A stretch of DNA of 64,000 bases from NCBI RefSeq assembly GCF_042747725.1, contig NZ_JBHZGO010000101.1, positions 62,001 through 126,000 on the forward strand, written 5' to 3'. The first letter of the stretch is position 1. Every line of letters starts with the position of its first letter. The DNA is from FACHB-T130 sp042747725. Its GTDB lineage: Bacteria; Cyanobacteriota; Cyanobacteriia; Cyanobacteriales; FACHB-T130. Positions 44,300 to 52,756 of the stretch are shown here, in pieces. A program made the position numbers and the translations under genes. Under the pieces are notes generated by a model that worked only from the letters and a program-made list of their open reading frames with translations, was not told the DNA's origin and did no database searches.

Positions 44300-44401
44300 T
44301 ATAGCAATCCTATTTGATTTGCGAACCCCTGTAGAGACGCGATTAATCGCGTCTCTACACTTAGGCGAATACTCGCGCACAACTCAAATAGGATTGCTAT
44401 A
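44300..44401. mobile_element. Miniature inverted-repeat element, copy D (102 bp)
   Basis: Near-perfect ends TATAGCAATCCTATTTGA and complement. The interior contains a 28-base palindrome (44331-44358, GTAGAGACGCGATT and complement) and a GGCGAATACT block shared with copy B in the opposite orientation. Non-coding, between the 85-aa gene and aroG. Confidence 0.75.
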
Positions 44402-44467
44402 CTAAAAGCGCCTGCGATCGCGAAGCGCTCCAAAAAGTCAGTTCGCACTCTCAAAAAACTGTTTTTT

Positions 44468-45514
44468 TTATTTTAGTTTTTCGTAGGCAGCTAAAATAAT
44501 CTTTTCTGTTTCCTCCCAACTAATACATTTATCCGTCACCGAAACCCCATATCTTAATTCCTCTAATTGGCTGGGAATGGGTTGATTTCCTTCGTACAAA
44601 TTCGATTCTAGCATCATGCCAACGATCGATGAATTCCCCTCCAATATTTGTTGAATAACATTTTCAAAAACTGCCGACTGTTTTTTGTAGTCTTTATTTG
44701 AATTTCCGTGACTACAGTCGATGACAATTTTTGGAGGTAAATTAGCTGCTTTTAATTTTTCCTCCGCAATTTTTACATTCGCCGCATCGAAGTTAGGCTG
44801 TTTGGCACCGCCCCGTAGAATAATATGACCGTAAGCATTTCCTTTCGTTTTAAAAATGCTCACCTGTCCCATCGGATTAATCCCTAGAAAATGGTGAGGT
44901 TTTCTAGCTGATTCCAGAGCATTTAAAGCTACTTGAACGCTACCATCAGTACCATTTTTAAAACCCACAGGCATTGAAAGTCCGCTTGCCATTTCGCGGT
45001 GAGTTTGCGATTCGGTTGTGCGTGCCCCAATCGCCGACCATGCAATTAATTCGCCAATATATTGCGGGACTATAGGATCGAGAGCTTCTGTAGCAGCGGG
45101 TAATCCCAATTCAGTGATTTTGATTAGCAAACTCCGTGCGGTTAATAAACCCTTTTCTATGTGGAAAGAATCATCCATATCCGGATCGTTAATTAATCCT
45201 TTCCATCCCACAGTAGTTCTGGGTTTTTCAAAATACACTCTCATGATCAGCAGCAGCTTATCATTGACTCGGTCAAAAAGATTTTTTAGCCTATAGGCAT
45301 ATTCTTCAGCCGATTTTATATCATGGATAGAACAAGGGCCAACAACAATAAATTTTCTACTATCTTTCCCATCTAGGATATTCTCTATTTCATTCCTAAA
45401 GTTTAAGACGGTTTTTTCTGCCTCATCTGTTAAAGGTAATTTTGATTTAAGTTCATTTGGAGTTAAGAGAATATGTGACTCTTCAATATGAGTGTTGAAT
45501 AATTGGGTTTCCAT
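44468..45514 (-). CDS. 3-deoxy-7-phosphoheptulonate synthase (AroG type)
   Basis: A 348-aa enzyme for the first step of the shikimate pathway, condensing phosphoenolpyruvate and erythrose 4-phosphate. Motifs: VGPCSIHDIKSAEEYA, RVYFEKPRTTVGWKG, the loop GARTTESQTHREMASGLSMP, ILRGGAKQPNFD and VIDCSHGNSNKDY. This is the class I-alpha type, usually feedback-inhibited by aromatic amino acids; which one cannot be read from sequence alone. Single gene, divergent from the helicase module. Confidence 0.95.
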   Translation of the reverse strand: METQLFNTHIEESHILLTPNELKSKLPLTDEAEKTVLNFRNEIENILDGKDSRKFIVVGPCSIHDIKSAEEYAYRLKNLFDRVNDKLLLIMRVYFEKPRTTVGWKGLINDPDMDDSFHIEKGLLTARSLLIKITELGLPAATEALDPIVPQYIGELIAWSAIGARTTESQTHREMASGLSMPVGFKNGTDGSVQVALNALESARKPHHFLGINPMGQVSIFKTKGNAYGHIILRGGAKQPNFDAANVKIAEEKLKAANLPPKIVIDCSHGNSNKDYKKQSAVFENVIQQILEGNSSIVGMMLESNLYEGNQPIPSQLEELRYGVSVTDKCISWEETEKIILAAYEKLK

Positions 45515-45761
45515 CGGGTAAAATTCCTGATTTTTGTAGGCGCTAAGGATTGAAGTCCAAATGTAATGTTATAGAAAGGCTGAAAAAATTTATCTAATTT
45601 AGATAAAAAAATTAATAAAAACACGGAACCCTAGTTGCAAGCATTCCCCACAGCACACCCTGCTGAAGCGATCGCTACCTGGACGTACCCGCACCCAAGC
45701 TGAGAGCGATCGCTCTGGATGCCCTAAATTAGGGTAATAAAGCCAAGATTAGGATAGTCAA

Positions 45762-47861
45762 ATGACGCCTGAACTCAAAAAGCAAGCGCTTTCAGTGCTG
45801 AGGCGATCGCTCAATAATCCAGCAGCAGACTTTCGGGATGGTCAATGGGAAGCTATTGCAGCCCTAATCCAACAGCGATCGCGTTTACTTGTAGTTCAAC
45901 GCACTGGCTGGGGCAAAAGTCTCGTCTATTTTTTAGCGACTCGTTTACTGCGCGATCGCGGTGCAGGTGCCACTCTTCTTATTTCACCCCTGCTTGCCCT
46001 CATGCGGAACCAAATTGCCGCTGCTGAACGAATAGGAATTAGAGCCGCTACCATCAACTCCAGCAACACAGACGAATGGGAACTTGTAAAAACTCAGTTG
46101 CTAGCAGGAAATGTCGATATTCTGCTAATTTCCCCCGAAAGATTGGCAAATGAACAATTTCGGGAAACAGTTTTGTTACCAATATCTCAACGAATTGGGT
46201 TATTTGTAGTCGATGAAGCACACTGTATTTCAGATTGGGGACATGACTTTCGCCCTGATTATCGACGCATTGTGCGAGTTTTACAAGCACTTCCCCAAAA
46301 CATTCCCGTCTTAGCTACAACCGCCACGGCTAATAATCGTGTCGTCAATGATATCGTCACCCATCTGGGACAAAACATCAGGGTTTTTAGAGGACTTTTA
46401 ACCAGAGAAAGCTTACATCTGCAAAACCTTTATCTGCCACAACCAGCTGCGAGAATAACATGGTTAGCCCAACATCTTCCCACCTTACCTGGAAGCGGTA
46501 TTATTTATACTCTTACTGTTAAAGATGCAGAACGAGTTGCCACTTGGTTACAGTCGATGGAAATTCCTGCTAAAGCCTATCACAGCGCTCTGGATAATGA
46601 AGAACGTTTAAAATTAGAAGACCAACTGCTCAAAAACGAAATTAAAGCATTAGTCGCAACTACAGCACTGGGAATGGGTTTCGATAAACCCGATTTAGGA
46701 TTTGTGATTCATTATCAGCGCCCTGGTTCTGTAGTTCATTATTATCAACAAGTCGGACGTGCTGGCAGAGCAGTAGATCAAGCTTATGGCATCCTCCTCA
46801 GCGGTAGTGAAGACGAAGATATTACTAATTATTTCATTCAAGCAGCATTTCCTCCCCAGGCTCACGTCCAGCAAGTTTTGAGTGCATTGAATCAGGCAGA
46901 AGATGGTCTGTCTGTGCCAATGTTAGAGCAACAACTAAATCTTTCTAAAGGACAAATTGACAAAATATTAAAAATCCTGGCGCTAGAGTTTCCCTCACCA
47001 ATCACTAAGCAGGGAAGCAAGTGGTATGCTACCGCAATTACCTATCAACCTGACACTGAAAAAATTGCCCGCTTGACACAAATTCGCCGCAATGAACAAG
47101 CGCGAATGCTGGACTATATGCAGAGTCAGGAATGTTTAATGGCTTTTCTGGCTAGAGAGTTAGACGATCCAAATCCAGTTGCTTGCGGCAAATGTGCTGT
47201 ATGTTTGGATAAACCTCTGTTGCCAGAAACTTACTCGCAAGAAATCGTCAATCAAGCGATTTTATTTCTCCGTCGTAGCGACCAAATTATTGAACCCCGC
47301 AAGCAAATACCATCAAACGCTTTGTCATCTTATGCTTTGAAAGGAAGAATTGCAGATAATCTTCGAGCAGAACAAGGAAGGACTTTGTCTTTGTGGGGTG
47401 ATGCTGGTTGGGGAGAAATGGTCAAGCAAGGCAAATATCGGGATAATAAATTAGATGATGCCTTGGTGCAAGGTGCTGTAGAGATGATTCAGAGATTCCA
47501 ACCCGAACCTTTTCCCACTTGGGTAACTTGTATTCCTTCCCTCAATCGTCCAAACTTAGTGCCGGATTTTGCCCAACGACTGGCAGATAAACTAGATGTG
47601 CCTTTTGTGCCAATTGTGAGGAAACTTCGCCAGAATAGACTCCAAAAAGAAATGAACAACAGTTATCAACAAGCTCACAATTTAGACGGGGTATTTGCAG
47701 TTGATAGCTGGACAAGAATGGGCAAAGCTGTTTTCTTGATTGATGATATAGTTGATTCCGGTTGGACTTTCACTGTAGTAGCGATGCTCTTGCGTCGTGC
47801 TGGCAGTGGTAAGGTTTTCCCACTCGCACTAGCTCTTAATTCACTTAGCGCAGAAGCTTAA
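45762..47861 (+). CDS. RecQ-like DNA helicase fused to a phosphoribosyltransferase domain
   Basis: A 699-aa protein. Superfamily 2 helicase domains: Walker A TGWGKSLVYF (Trp where RecQ has Gly), ISPLLALMRNQ, VVDEAHCISDWGHDFRPDYR, TATAN, ATTALGMGFDKPDLGFVIHY and QQVGRAGRA. A zinc-binding set of four cysteines follows (C in QECLMAF, then CGKCAVC). The last about 200 residues carry a PRT domain ending in the PRPP loop VFLIDDIVDSGWTFTVVA. There is no HRDC domain. It is followed after 3 bases by a DprA-like gene, so the two act together by inference, in DNA processing or defence. Confidence 0.85.
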   Translation: MTPELKKQALSVLRRSLNNPAADFRDGQWEAIAALIQQRSRLLVVQRTGWGKSLVYFLATRLLRDRGAGATLLISPLLALMRNQIAAAERIGIRAATINSSNTDEWELVKTQLLAGNVDILLISPERLANEQFRETVLLPISQRIGLFVVDEAHCISDWGHDFRPDYRRIVRVLQALPQNIPVLATTATANNRVVNDIVTHLGQNIRVFRGLLTRESLHLQNLYLPQPAARITWLAQHLPTLPGSGIIYTLTVKDAERVATWLQSMEIPAKAYHSALDNEERLKLEDQLLKNEIKALVATTALGMGFDKPDLGFVIHYQRPGSVVHYYQQVGRAGRAVDQAYGILLSGSEDEDITNYFIQAAFPPQAHVQQVLSALNQAEDGLSVPMLEQQLNLSKGQIDKILKILALEFPSPITKQGSKWYATAITYQPDTEKIARLTQIRRNEQARMLDYMQSQECLMAFLARELDDPNPVACGKCAVCLDKPLLPETYSQEIVNQAILFLRRSDQIIEPRKQIPSNALSSYALKGRIADNLRAEQGRTLSLWGDAGWGEMVKQGKYRDNKLDDALVQGAVEMIQRFQPEPFPTWVTCIPSLNRPNLVPDFAQRLADKLDVPFVPIVRKLRQNRLQKEMNNSYQQAHNLDGVFAVDSWTRMGKAVFLIDDIVDSGWTFTVVAMLLRRAGSGKVFPLALALNSLSAEA

Positions 47862-47864
47862 CTG

Positions 47865-49187
47865 ATGTCAACTCATGTGCTGATGCCAGATACTCAAGCG
47901 ATTTTGTTGTTGTGTGCCAGCTTTGGTCAAAATCGACAAACAGAGCCGCAACCTTTGACGCTGAGCGAGTACAATAACTTAGCTAGTTGGCTCAAGGAAA
48001 ACAAGTTGCGTCCAGCTGATTTGCTAACACCAATTGGTAAAGACCAATTGCCAGAAATTACAGGGATAAAGTTAAACCCTAACCGTCTTATCGCTCTGCT
48101 AGAAAGAGGTGTCATGTTAGGGTTAGCTGTGGAAAGTTGGATTAGTCAAGGACTCTGGATATTAGGGCGTAGTGACGCTGAATATCCCAAGCGTCTGAAA
48201 AAGCATCTGAGGCATTTAGCACCCGCAATTCTCTATGGTATTGGCAATATAGAATTACTCTCGATTGGAGGGCTAGCGGTAGTCGGTTCTCGTGATGTGG
48301 ATGAAGAGGGAATCAACTATACCCATAGAGTTGCCCAGACTTGTGCCCAACAAGGCATTCAGATTGTTTCTGGTGGAGCGCGAGGGGTGGATCAAGTGGC
48401 AATGCTAGGCGCTTTAGAAGCAGCCGGGACAGCTTTGGGGATGCTGGCTGATAGCTTGACTAAAGCTGCTGTTGCCAGCATGTATCGCTCAGCTATCCGG
48501 GAAGGTAGACTCACGCTAGTTTCTGCCTACGATCCTGACGTTGGCTTCAATGTGGGTAATGCAATGGGGCGAAATAAGTATATTTATGCCTTAGCTGATT
48601 ATGCCCTAGTTGTTAGCTCCTCGTTTGCTAAGGGTGGCACTTGGGCGGGTGCTGTCGAAGCGTTGGAAAAGCAAAAGGATCTTCCAGTTTTTGTCCGGCT
48701 AGAAGGAACTATTCCTGAAGGTAATCAGCAGTTAATTAATAAGGGGGCAAAGTCGTTTCCTAAACAACCCTGGAATGATTCATTGAGAACGCTTTTGGAT
48801 TCGGCAATTAAAGCTAATAAGACTGAAATAGAATTAACTACAACTAATATAACAGTATCCCCGATTGATGAAACCAAATCTATAAGGGCATTGCAGAATG
48901 ATGTAGAAGCGATCGCTATCAACGATCTACCCTCTGAACCAGCTACAACTGCTCTGGGTGAAGTAAATCAATATTGCCCTCAAGACATTTATGAAGCTGT
49001 TATACCATTCATCTTGAAAAGCTTAGAGCAACCAAAGAGTGCAAAGTCTCTGGCAGAATGTCTGGATGTAAGACCAGGGCAGATACAAGATTGGTTAAAA
49101 AGAGCTGTTGCAGAGGGGAAGGTACTCAAAACAAAAACCGGGTATCTTGTGAATCAAGAAGGCTTTCAGTTGTCTTTATTGCCTTAA
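47865..49187 (+). CDS. DprA/Smf-like protein with C-terminal winged helix
   Basis: A 440-aa protein. The Rossmann-like DprA core is clear: LGRSDAEYPKRLKKHLRHLAP, LAVVGSRDVDEEGINYTHRV, IVSGGARGVDQVAMLGALEA and LVVSSSFAKGGTWAGAVEAL. The N-terminal about 120 residues are unlike the usual helix-hairpin-helix. The C-terminus (AKSLAECLDVRPGQIQDWLK) looks like a winged helix. Classical DprA loads RecA on incoming single-stranded DNA. Here it is coupled to a RecQ-PRTase gene 3 bases upstream, so it is probably a specialised partner and not the general transformation factor. Confidence 0.85.
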   Translation: MSTHVLMPDTQAILLLCASFGQNRQTEPQPLTLSEYNNLASWLKENKLRPADLLTPIGKDQLPEITGIKLNPNRLIALLERGVMLGLAVESWISQGLWILGRSDAEYPKRLKKHLRHLAPAILYGIGNIELLSIGGLAVVGSRDVDEEGINYTHRVAQTCAQQGIQIVSGGARGVDQVAMLGALEAAGTALGMLADSLTKAAVASMYRSAIREGRLTLVSAYDPDVGFNVGNAMGRNKYIYALADYALVVSSSFAKGGTWAGAVEALEKQKDLPVFVRLEGTIPEGNQQLINKGAKSFPKQPWNDSLRTLLDSAIKANKTEIELTTTNITVSPIDETKSIRALQNDVEAIAINDLPSEPATTALGEVNQYCPQDIYEAVIPFILKSLEQPKSAKSLAECLDVRPGQIQDWLKRAVAEGKVLKTKTGYLVNQEGFQLSLLP

Positions 49188-49282
49188 ACCAACTGATTAG
49201 GCTATGATTAATAATCTATGTATTGATAGCTGAATCTATTCTGTATTTTCTACTAACTTTATACAAATAACTTTTATATCAG

Positions 49283-50839
49283 ATGACTAAAAAAACTCAC
49301 GGGGTGATTGCTGCTGGACATCAAAAAACTGCCGAAGCTGGAATTGAGATGCTCCGATTAGGGGGGAACGCATTTGATGCGGCAGCGGCGGCAATCCTAG
49401 CCTCTTGCGTTACTGAAACTGCCCTGACATCTGCCGCTGGTGGTGGTTTTCTTTTAGCCCATACTCAGGATAACCAAAATATTTTGTTTGACTTCTTTTC
49501 TCAAACGCCACGGCAGAAAAAAAGTCAGGAACATCTTAATTTTTATCCAGTTGGAATTAATTTTGGCGATGCAGTCCAAGAGTTCCATATTGGTCTTGGC
49601 TCAATGGCGGTGCCAGGAAACCTCAGCGGCGTTTTCCACGTTCATCAAAAATTGGGTAGATTACCTTTTAAGGTAGTTGCTGAACCTGCCATTCGCTATG
49701 CAAAGACTGGTGTCGAACTAAATGATTTTACCTATTACTGTTTGACAATCCTCAGCCCCATTATGCTTGCCTCTAAAGAGATGCAGCAAGTTTTTGCCCC
49801 AGATGGCAAACTTGTGCAGCCTGGAGGAACAGTCTTGATGAGTAATTTTGCTGATACCTTAACTTATTTAGTTGAAAGTGGAATTAGAGAATTTTATGAG
49901 GGTGAAATTGCTCAACGTTTAGTCAAAGATTGTCAAGATTATGGAGGTTACTTAACCTTAGAAGACCTTAAAAATTATCGAGTAATTGAGAGAAAGCCTC
50001 TTGTTATCAATTACCGGGGGAACACCTTCTTAACGAATCCTCCACCCAGTTCTGGCGGCATTCTGATTGCTTTTGCTTTAGAACTGCTTTCAAAAGTTAA
50101 TTTGGCTGATATGGAGTTTGGCAGTTCTCGCCATTTAGAAATATTAGCTCATGTGATGCGTCTAACAAATGAAGCGAGAAAGGATAGATATAACGCTTAT
50201 ACTCATACAGAAGATATTGCCGATACTTTTTTATCATCTGAACATTTAGCTATCTATGAAGATCAATTAACTGAAGTTGTCAATAAATGGGGCAGCACTA
50301 CTCATATCAGTGTGGTCGATAGCGAAGGTAATGCGGCGAGTGTTACCACTTCCAACGGAGAGGGGTCTTCTTATGTGATTCCGGGAACTGGCATCATGGT
50401 TAATAATATGCTAGGAGAAGCCGATTTAAATCCGCATGGATTTCATAACTGGGAAGAAAATACTCGGATTTCTTCAATGATGACTCCGACTATCGTGCTT
50501 AAGAATAATCAACCAGAGATTGTTTTGGGTTCTGGTGGATCGAATCGGATTAGAACCGCAATTTTACAGGTAATTTCCAATATTATTGATTTTCAAATGG
50601 ACGTTGATACAGCGGTGAATAATCCTCGCGTTCACTGGGAAAATGATATTTTTAATCTTGAACCAGGCTTTAGCGAAGAGGAACTTAAAAAGCTGATGCT
50701 TCCGGGTAGTAATGAATTAGTTTTTTGGAAACAGAAGAATATGTTTTTCGGTGGCGTTCATAGCGTCATGGAAAATTCGCAAGGATTGATAACAGGCGCA
50801 GGCGATCGCCGTAGAAGTGGAGTCATCGCCACCTGCTAA
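49283..50839 (+). CDS. Gamma-glutamyltransferase
   Basis: A 518-aa member of the N-terminal nucleophile hydrolase family that cleaves gamma-glutamyl bonds such as those of glutathione. Start AAGHQKTAEAGIEMLRLGGNAFDAA, LTSAAGGGFLLAH, and the self-cleavage site at the threonine of STTHISVVDSEGNA with NGEGSSYVIPGTGIMVNNMLG. No signal peptide is seen, unlike E. coli Ggt, so it may be cytoplasmic; the length is a little under the family average. About 95 bases after the DprA-like gene; a functional link is not shown. Confidence 0.88.
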   Translation: MTKKTHGVIAAGHQKTAEAGIEMLRLGGNAFDAAAAAILASCVTETALTSAAGGGFLLAHTQDNQNILFDFFSQTPRQKKSQEHLNFYPVGINFGDAVQEFHIGLGSMAVPGNLSGVFHVHQKLGRLPFKVVAEPAIRYAKTGVELNDFTYYCLTILSPIMLASKEMQQVFAPDGKLVQPGGTVLMSNFADTLTYLVESGIREFYEGEIAQRLVKDCQDYGGYLTLEDLKNYRVIERKPLVINYRGNTFLTNPPPSSGGILIAFALELLSKVNLADMEFGSSRHLEILAHVMRLTNEARKDRYNAYTHTEDIADTFLSSEHLAIYEDQLTEVVNKWGSTTHISVVDSEGNAASVTTSNGEGSSYVIPGTGIMVNNMLGEADLNPHGFHNWEENTRISSMMTPTIVLKNNQPEIVLGSGGSNRIRTAILQVISNIIDFQMDVDTAVNNPRVHWENDIFNLEPGFSEEELKKLMLPGSNELVFWKQKNMFFGGVHSVMENSQGLITGAGDRRRSGVIATC

Positions 50840-50847
50840 AATTGTCT

Positions 50848-51147
50848 CTATCGCCACATTTCACACCCGCGCAATCCTTGTGGCGTTTCGTACTCAACCG
50901 CCACATCTTTCACCACAGCAGCGGCTGGCCCTTTGTGACACCATTGAATTATCTCTTCAACATCTGCCTTGCTTCCTTCAAAAACAGCTTCTACACGCCC
51001 ATCAGAGAGATTCCGCACCCAGCCGCTGACGCCTAGCTGGATCGCTTCATCCAACGTTGAAAACCGAAAACCAACTCCCTGAACGGTTCCTGACACGATT
51101 ACGTGGACGCGGATTTGCCCTGGCGGGGGTGATGAATTCTGCATCAA
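50848..51147 (-). CDS. Acylphosphatase
   Basis: A 99-aa enzyme that hydrolyses acyl phosphates. The motif VHVIVSGTVQGVGFRFSTLDEA contains the catalytic arginine, with the asparagine in GWVRNLSDGRVEAVFEG, and the acidic helix ADVEEIIQWC follows. The ending ETPQGLRGCEMWR is close to the family pattern. It is convergent with the gamma-glutamyltransferase gene, 8 bases apart. Length is typical. Confidence 0.93.
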   Translation of the reverse strand: MMQNSSPPPGQIRVHVIVSGTVQGVGFRFSTLDEAIQLGVSGWVRNLSDGRVEAVFEGSKADVEEIIQWCHKGPAAAVVKDVAVEYETPQGLRGCEMWR

Positions 51148-51471
51148 TTTTTCCCTGTCTACGACAGCTTTTTAGCTCAAAACTATTGCCTGGGTTCATT
51201 TTAAACAGGAATGGCGTCAGCTATTGAGCTAATGCTATTTAATTTTTTGACTAACAATATGTTTTTCAACGCCAAGGGTGCAAAGGTTTACGCAGAGGTA
51301 CGCAGAGTTTAAACTTACTTGTATGTACCTTTTGTGCTACGTTTTTCATTTAGACAAATTTTTTTATGCTATTGGCGATTTTTGACCTTTCCGAGAAAGC
51401 TACTTAACGAAAAAGGCTCTCGCTAGCAGAATTTTATTTTAGAAAAATATCTATCTGAGGAAATATTTTTA
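51148..51471. other. Intergenic gap with a dispersed repeat
   Basis: 324 bases upstream of both the acylphosphatase and the CPBP genes. Around 51272-51308 there is AACGCCAAGGGTGCAAAGG followed by ACGCAGAGGTACGCAGAG, a dispersed repeat of cyanobacterial genomes. No gene found. Confidence 0.5.
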
Positions 51472-52077
51472 ATGGTTGATGCGTATATTAGTAATGTGCC
51501 AGCGATCGCAGCGCTATTTGAGTTTTCGGTAGATGCGATCGCGCTTTCCCCAACTCTAGGAATCGTCCATCGCTTAATTACAGCCGTCTCTACAATTCCT
51601 GATGCCCAGGCTTGGCTATATTCCGCTGCATTGGTACTGATATATGCCCTAATTTCACTACCTATCGGATTCAAACTGGGTTTTCTAAAACTTGATGTAG
51701 AAACATCTTGGCAAATCATTGTCGGCGTAATGGCACGTTGTCTGTTGTCTCCCGCCATATCTGAGGAGTTATTTTTTCGCATCTTACTACTCCCTCATCC
51801 CACAGAAAATGCTACCCCTGCTACTCTGTGGTTGTGGGGATGTATCAGTTTGGTAATGTTTATTATCTACCATCCCCTCAATGCTGTAACTTTCTACCCA
51901 GATGGACTCCAGACTTTTTTTAATCCGATTTTTCTATTCTTGGCAGCACTTCTAGGCGTTATTTGTACCCTTGCCTATTTTCAAAGTGGTTCTCTATGGA
52001 TGCCGGTGGCAATTCATTGGCTAATTGTAGTGGGCTGGCTACTTTTATTGGGAGGATATAAGAAATTGAATCCTTAA
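51472..52077 (+). CDS. CPBP family intramembrane metalloprotease
   Basis: A 201-aa membrane protein with about five hydrophobic segments. The CPBP/Abi motifs are visible: EE-x3-R in AISEELFFRILLLP, a conserved His in FIIYHPLNAV and another in PVAIHWLIVVGWLLLLGG. These proteases process prenylated or membrane proteins in eukaryotes; in bacteria some confer bacteriocin immunity or assist maturation. No bacteriocin genes are adjacent. The start ATG at 51472 is preceded by GAGG. Confidence 0.8.
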   Translation: MVDAYISNVPAIAALFEFSVDAIALSPTLGIVHRLITAVSTIPDAQAWLYSAALVLIYALISLPIGFKLGFLKLDVETSWQIIVGVMARCLLSPAISEELFFRILLLPHPTENATPATLWLWGCISLVMFIIYHPLNAVTFYPDGLQTFFNPIFLFLAALLGVICTLAYFQSGSLWMPVAIHWLIVVGWLLLLGGYKKLNP

Positions 52078-52756
52078 CATCTTCGTCTTGAACATTTATC
52101 AACGACAACATCCAATTTGCAACAAATTTAAAGGCTCCCTTTCTGATTCCCCATTACCCTTACTAGCCCCAAAAAGTATATAAATTAAATGGGCGACAGC
52201 TTATGATAATGCTGTTGGTTAATCTTGGGTTAGTTTATTTAATCTTTTAAGATTGTTTGTTCCTAGGGATATCAAAATTATTGTTGCTAGTATCTGGACC
52301 TTAACGGAATTTTTATGATATAATGAGTTTGATAAGGAAGAACTAGGTAGTAATAATTTATTGGAAAAATTTGTATTATTTAAGTAAATCCCGAACAGCG
52401 CCAACCTTTAGTCACTAAAACCTAATTTAGATAAAAAAATGAGTGTACAACCTTGACATGAGGCTTTTTTTCAGCATGATAGAACAAGTCTCACACCCTG
52501 AAGGGTAGGGCTTGCGCGTGCAAAGCCTGCCTACACAGCCTGAAGAATTTTAGCCTGCTTCCGGCGCAAGTTTATGTAGCCCCAAGCTTCAAGAAAGTGC
52601 GGGCGTGTATTTGCAATTTCACGGGATGCTTCCGTAAGGAAATCTAGTCTGCCTGCGGTACTCCGGTTAGAGTTGTCGTAACTTAGAAGATGAAAAGAAG
52701 CTAAAGGGTGTTCTGCTTGTCACAAAGGTATCGCTAGAAACAGTAGGAGAGATTCG
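52078..52756. other. Long upstream region of the haem-motif cyclase gene
   Basis: 679 bases with no recognised gene. A possible promoter is TTGACA near 52453 with a TATA-like TGATAG about 18 bases downstream; about 300 bases would then be untranslated leader. That leader is GC-richer, with repeated GCCTGC and CTTCCG stretches, and might fold, but no named riboswitch was recognised. Confidence 0.4.

Noticed and set aside
51472..52077. CPBP protease as part of a bacteriocin immunity cluster
   Set aside because: No precursor peptide, transporter or leader peptidase gene is near.
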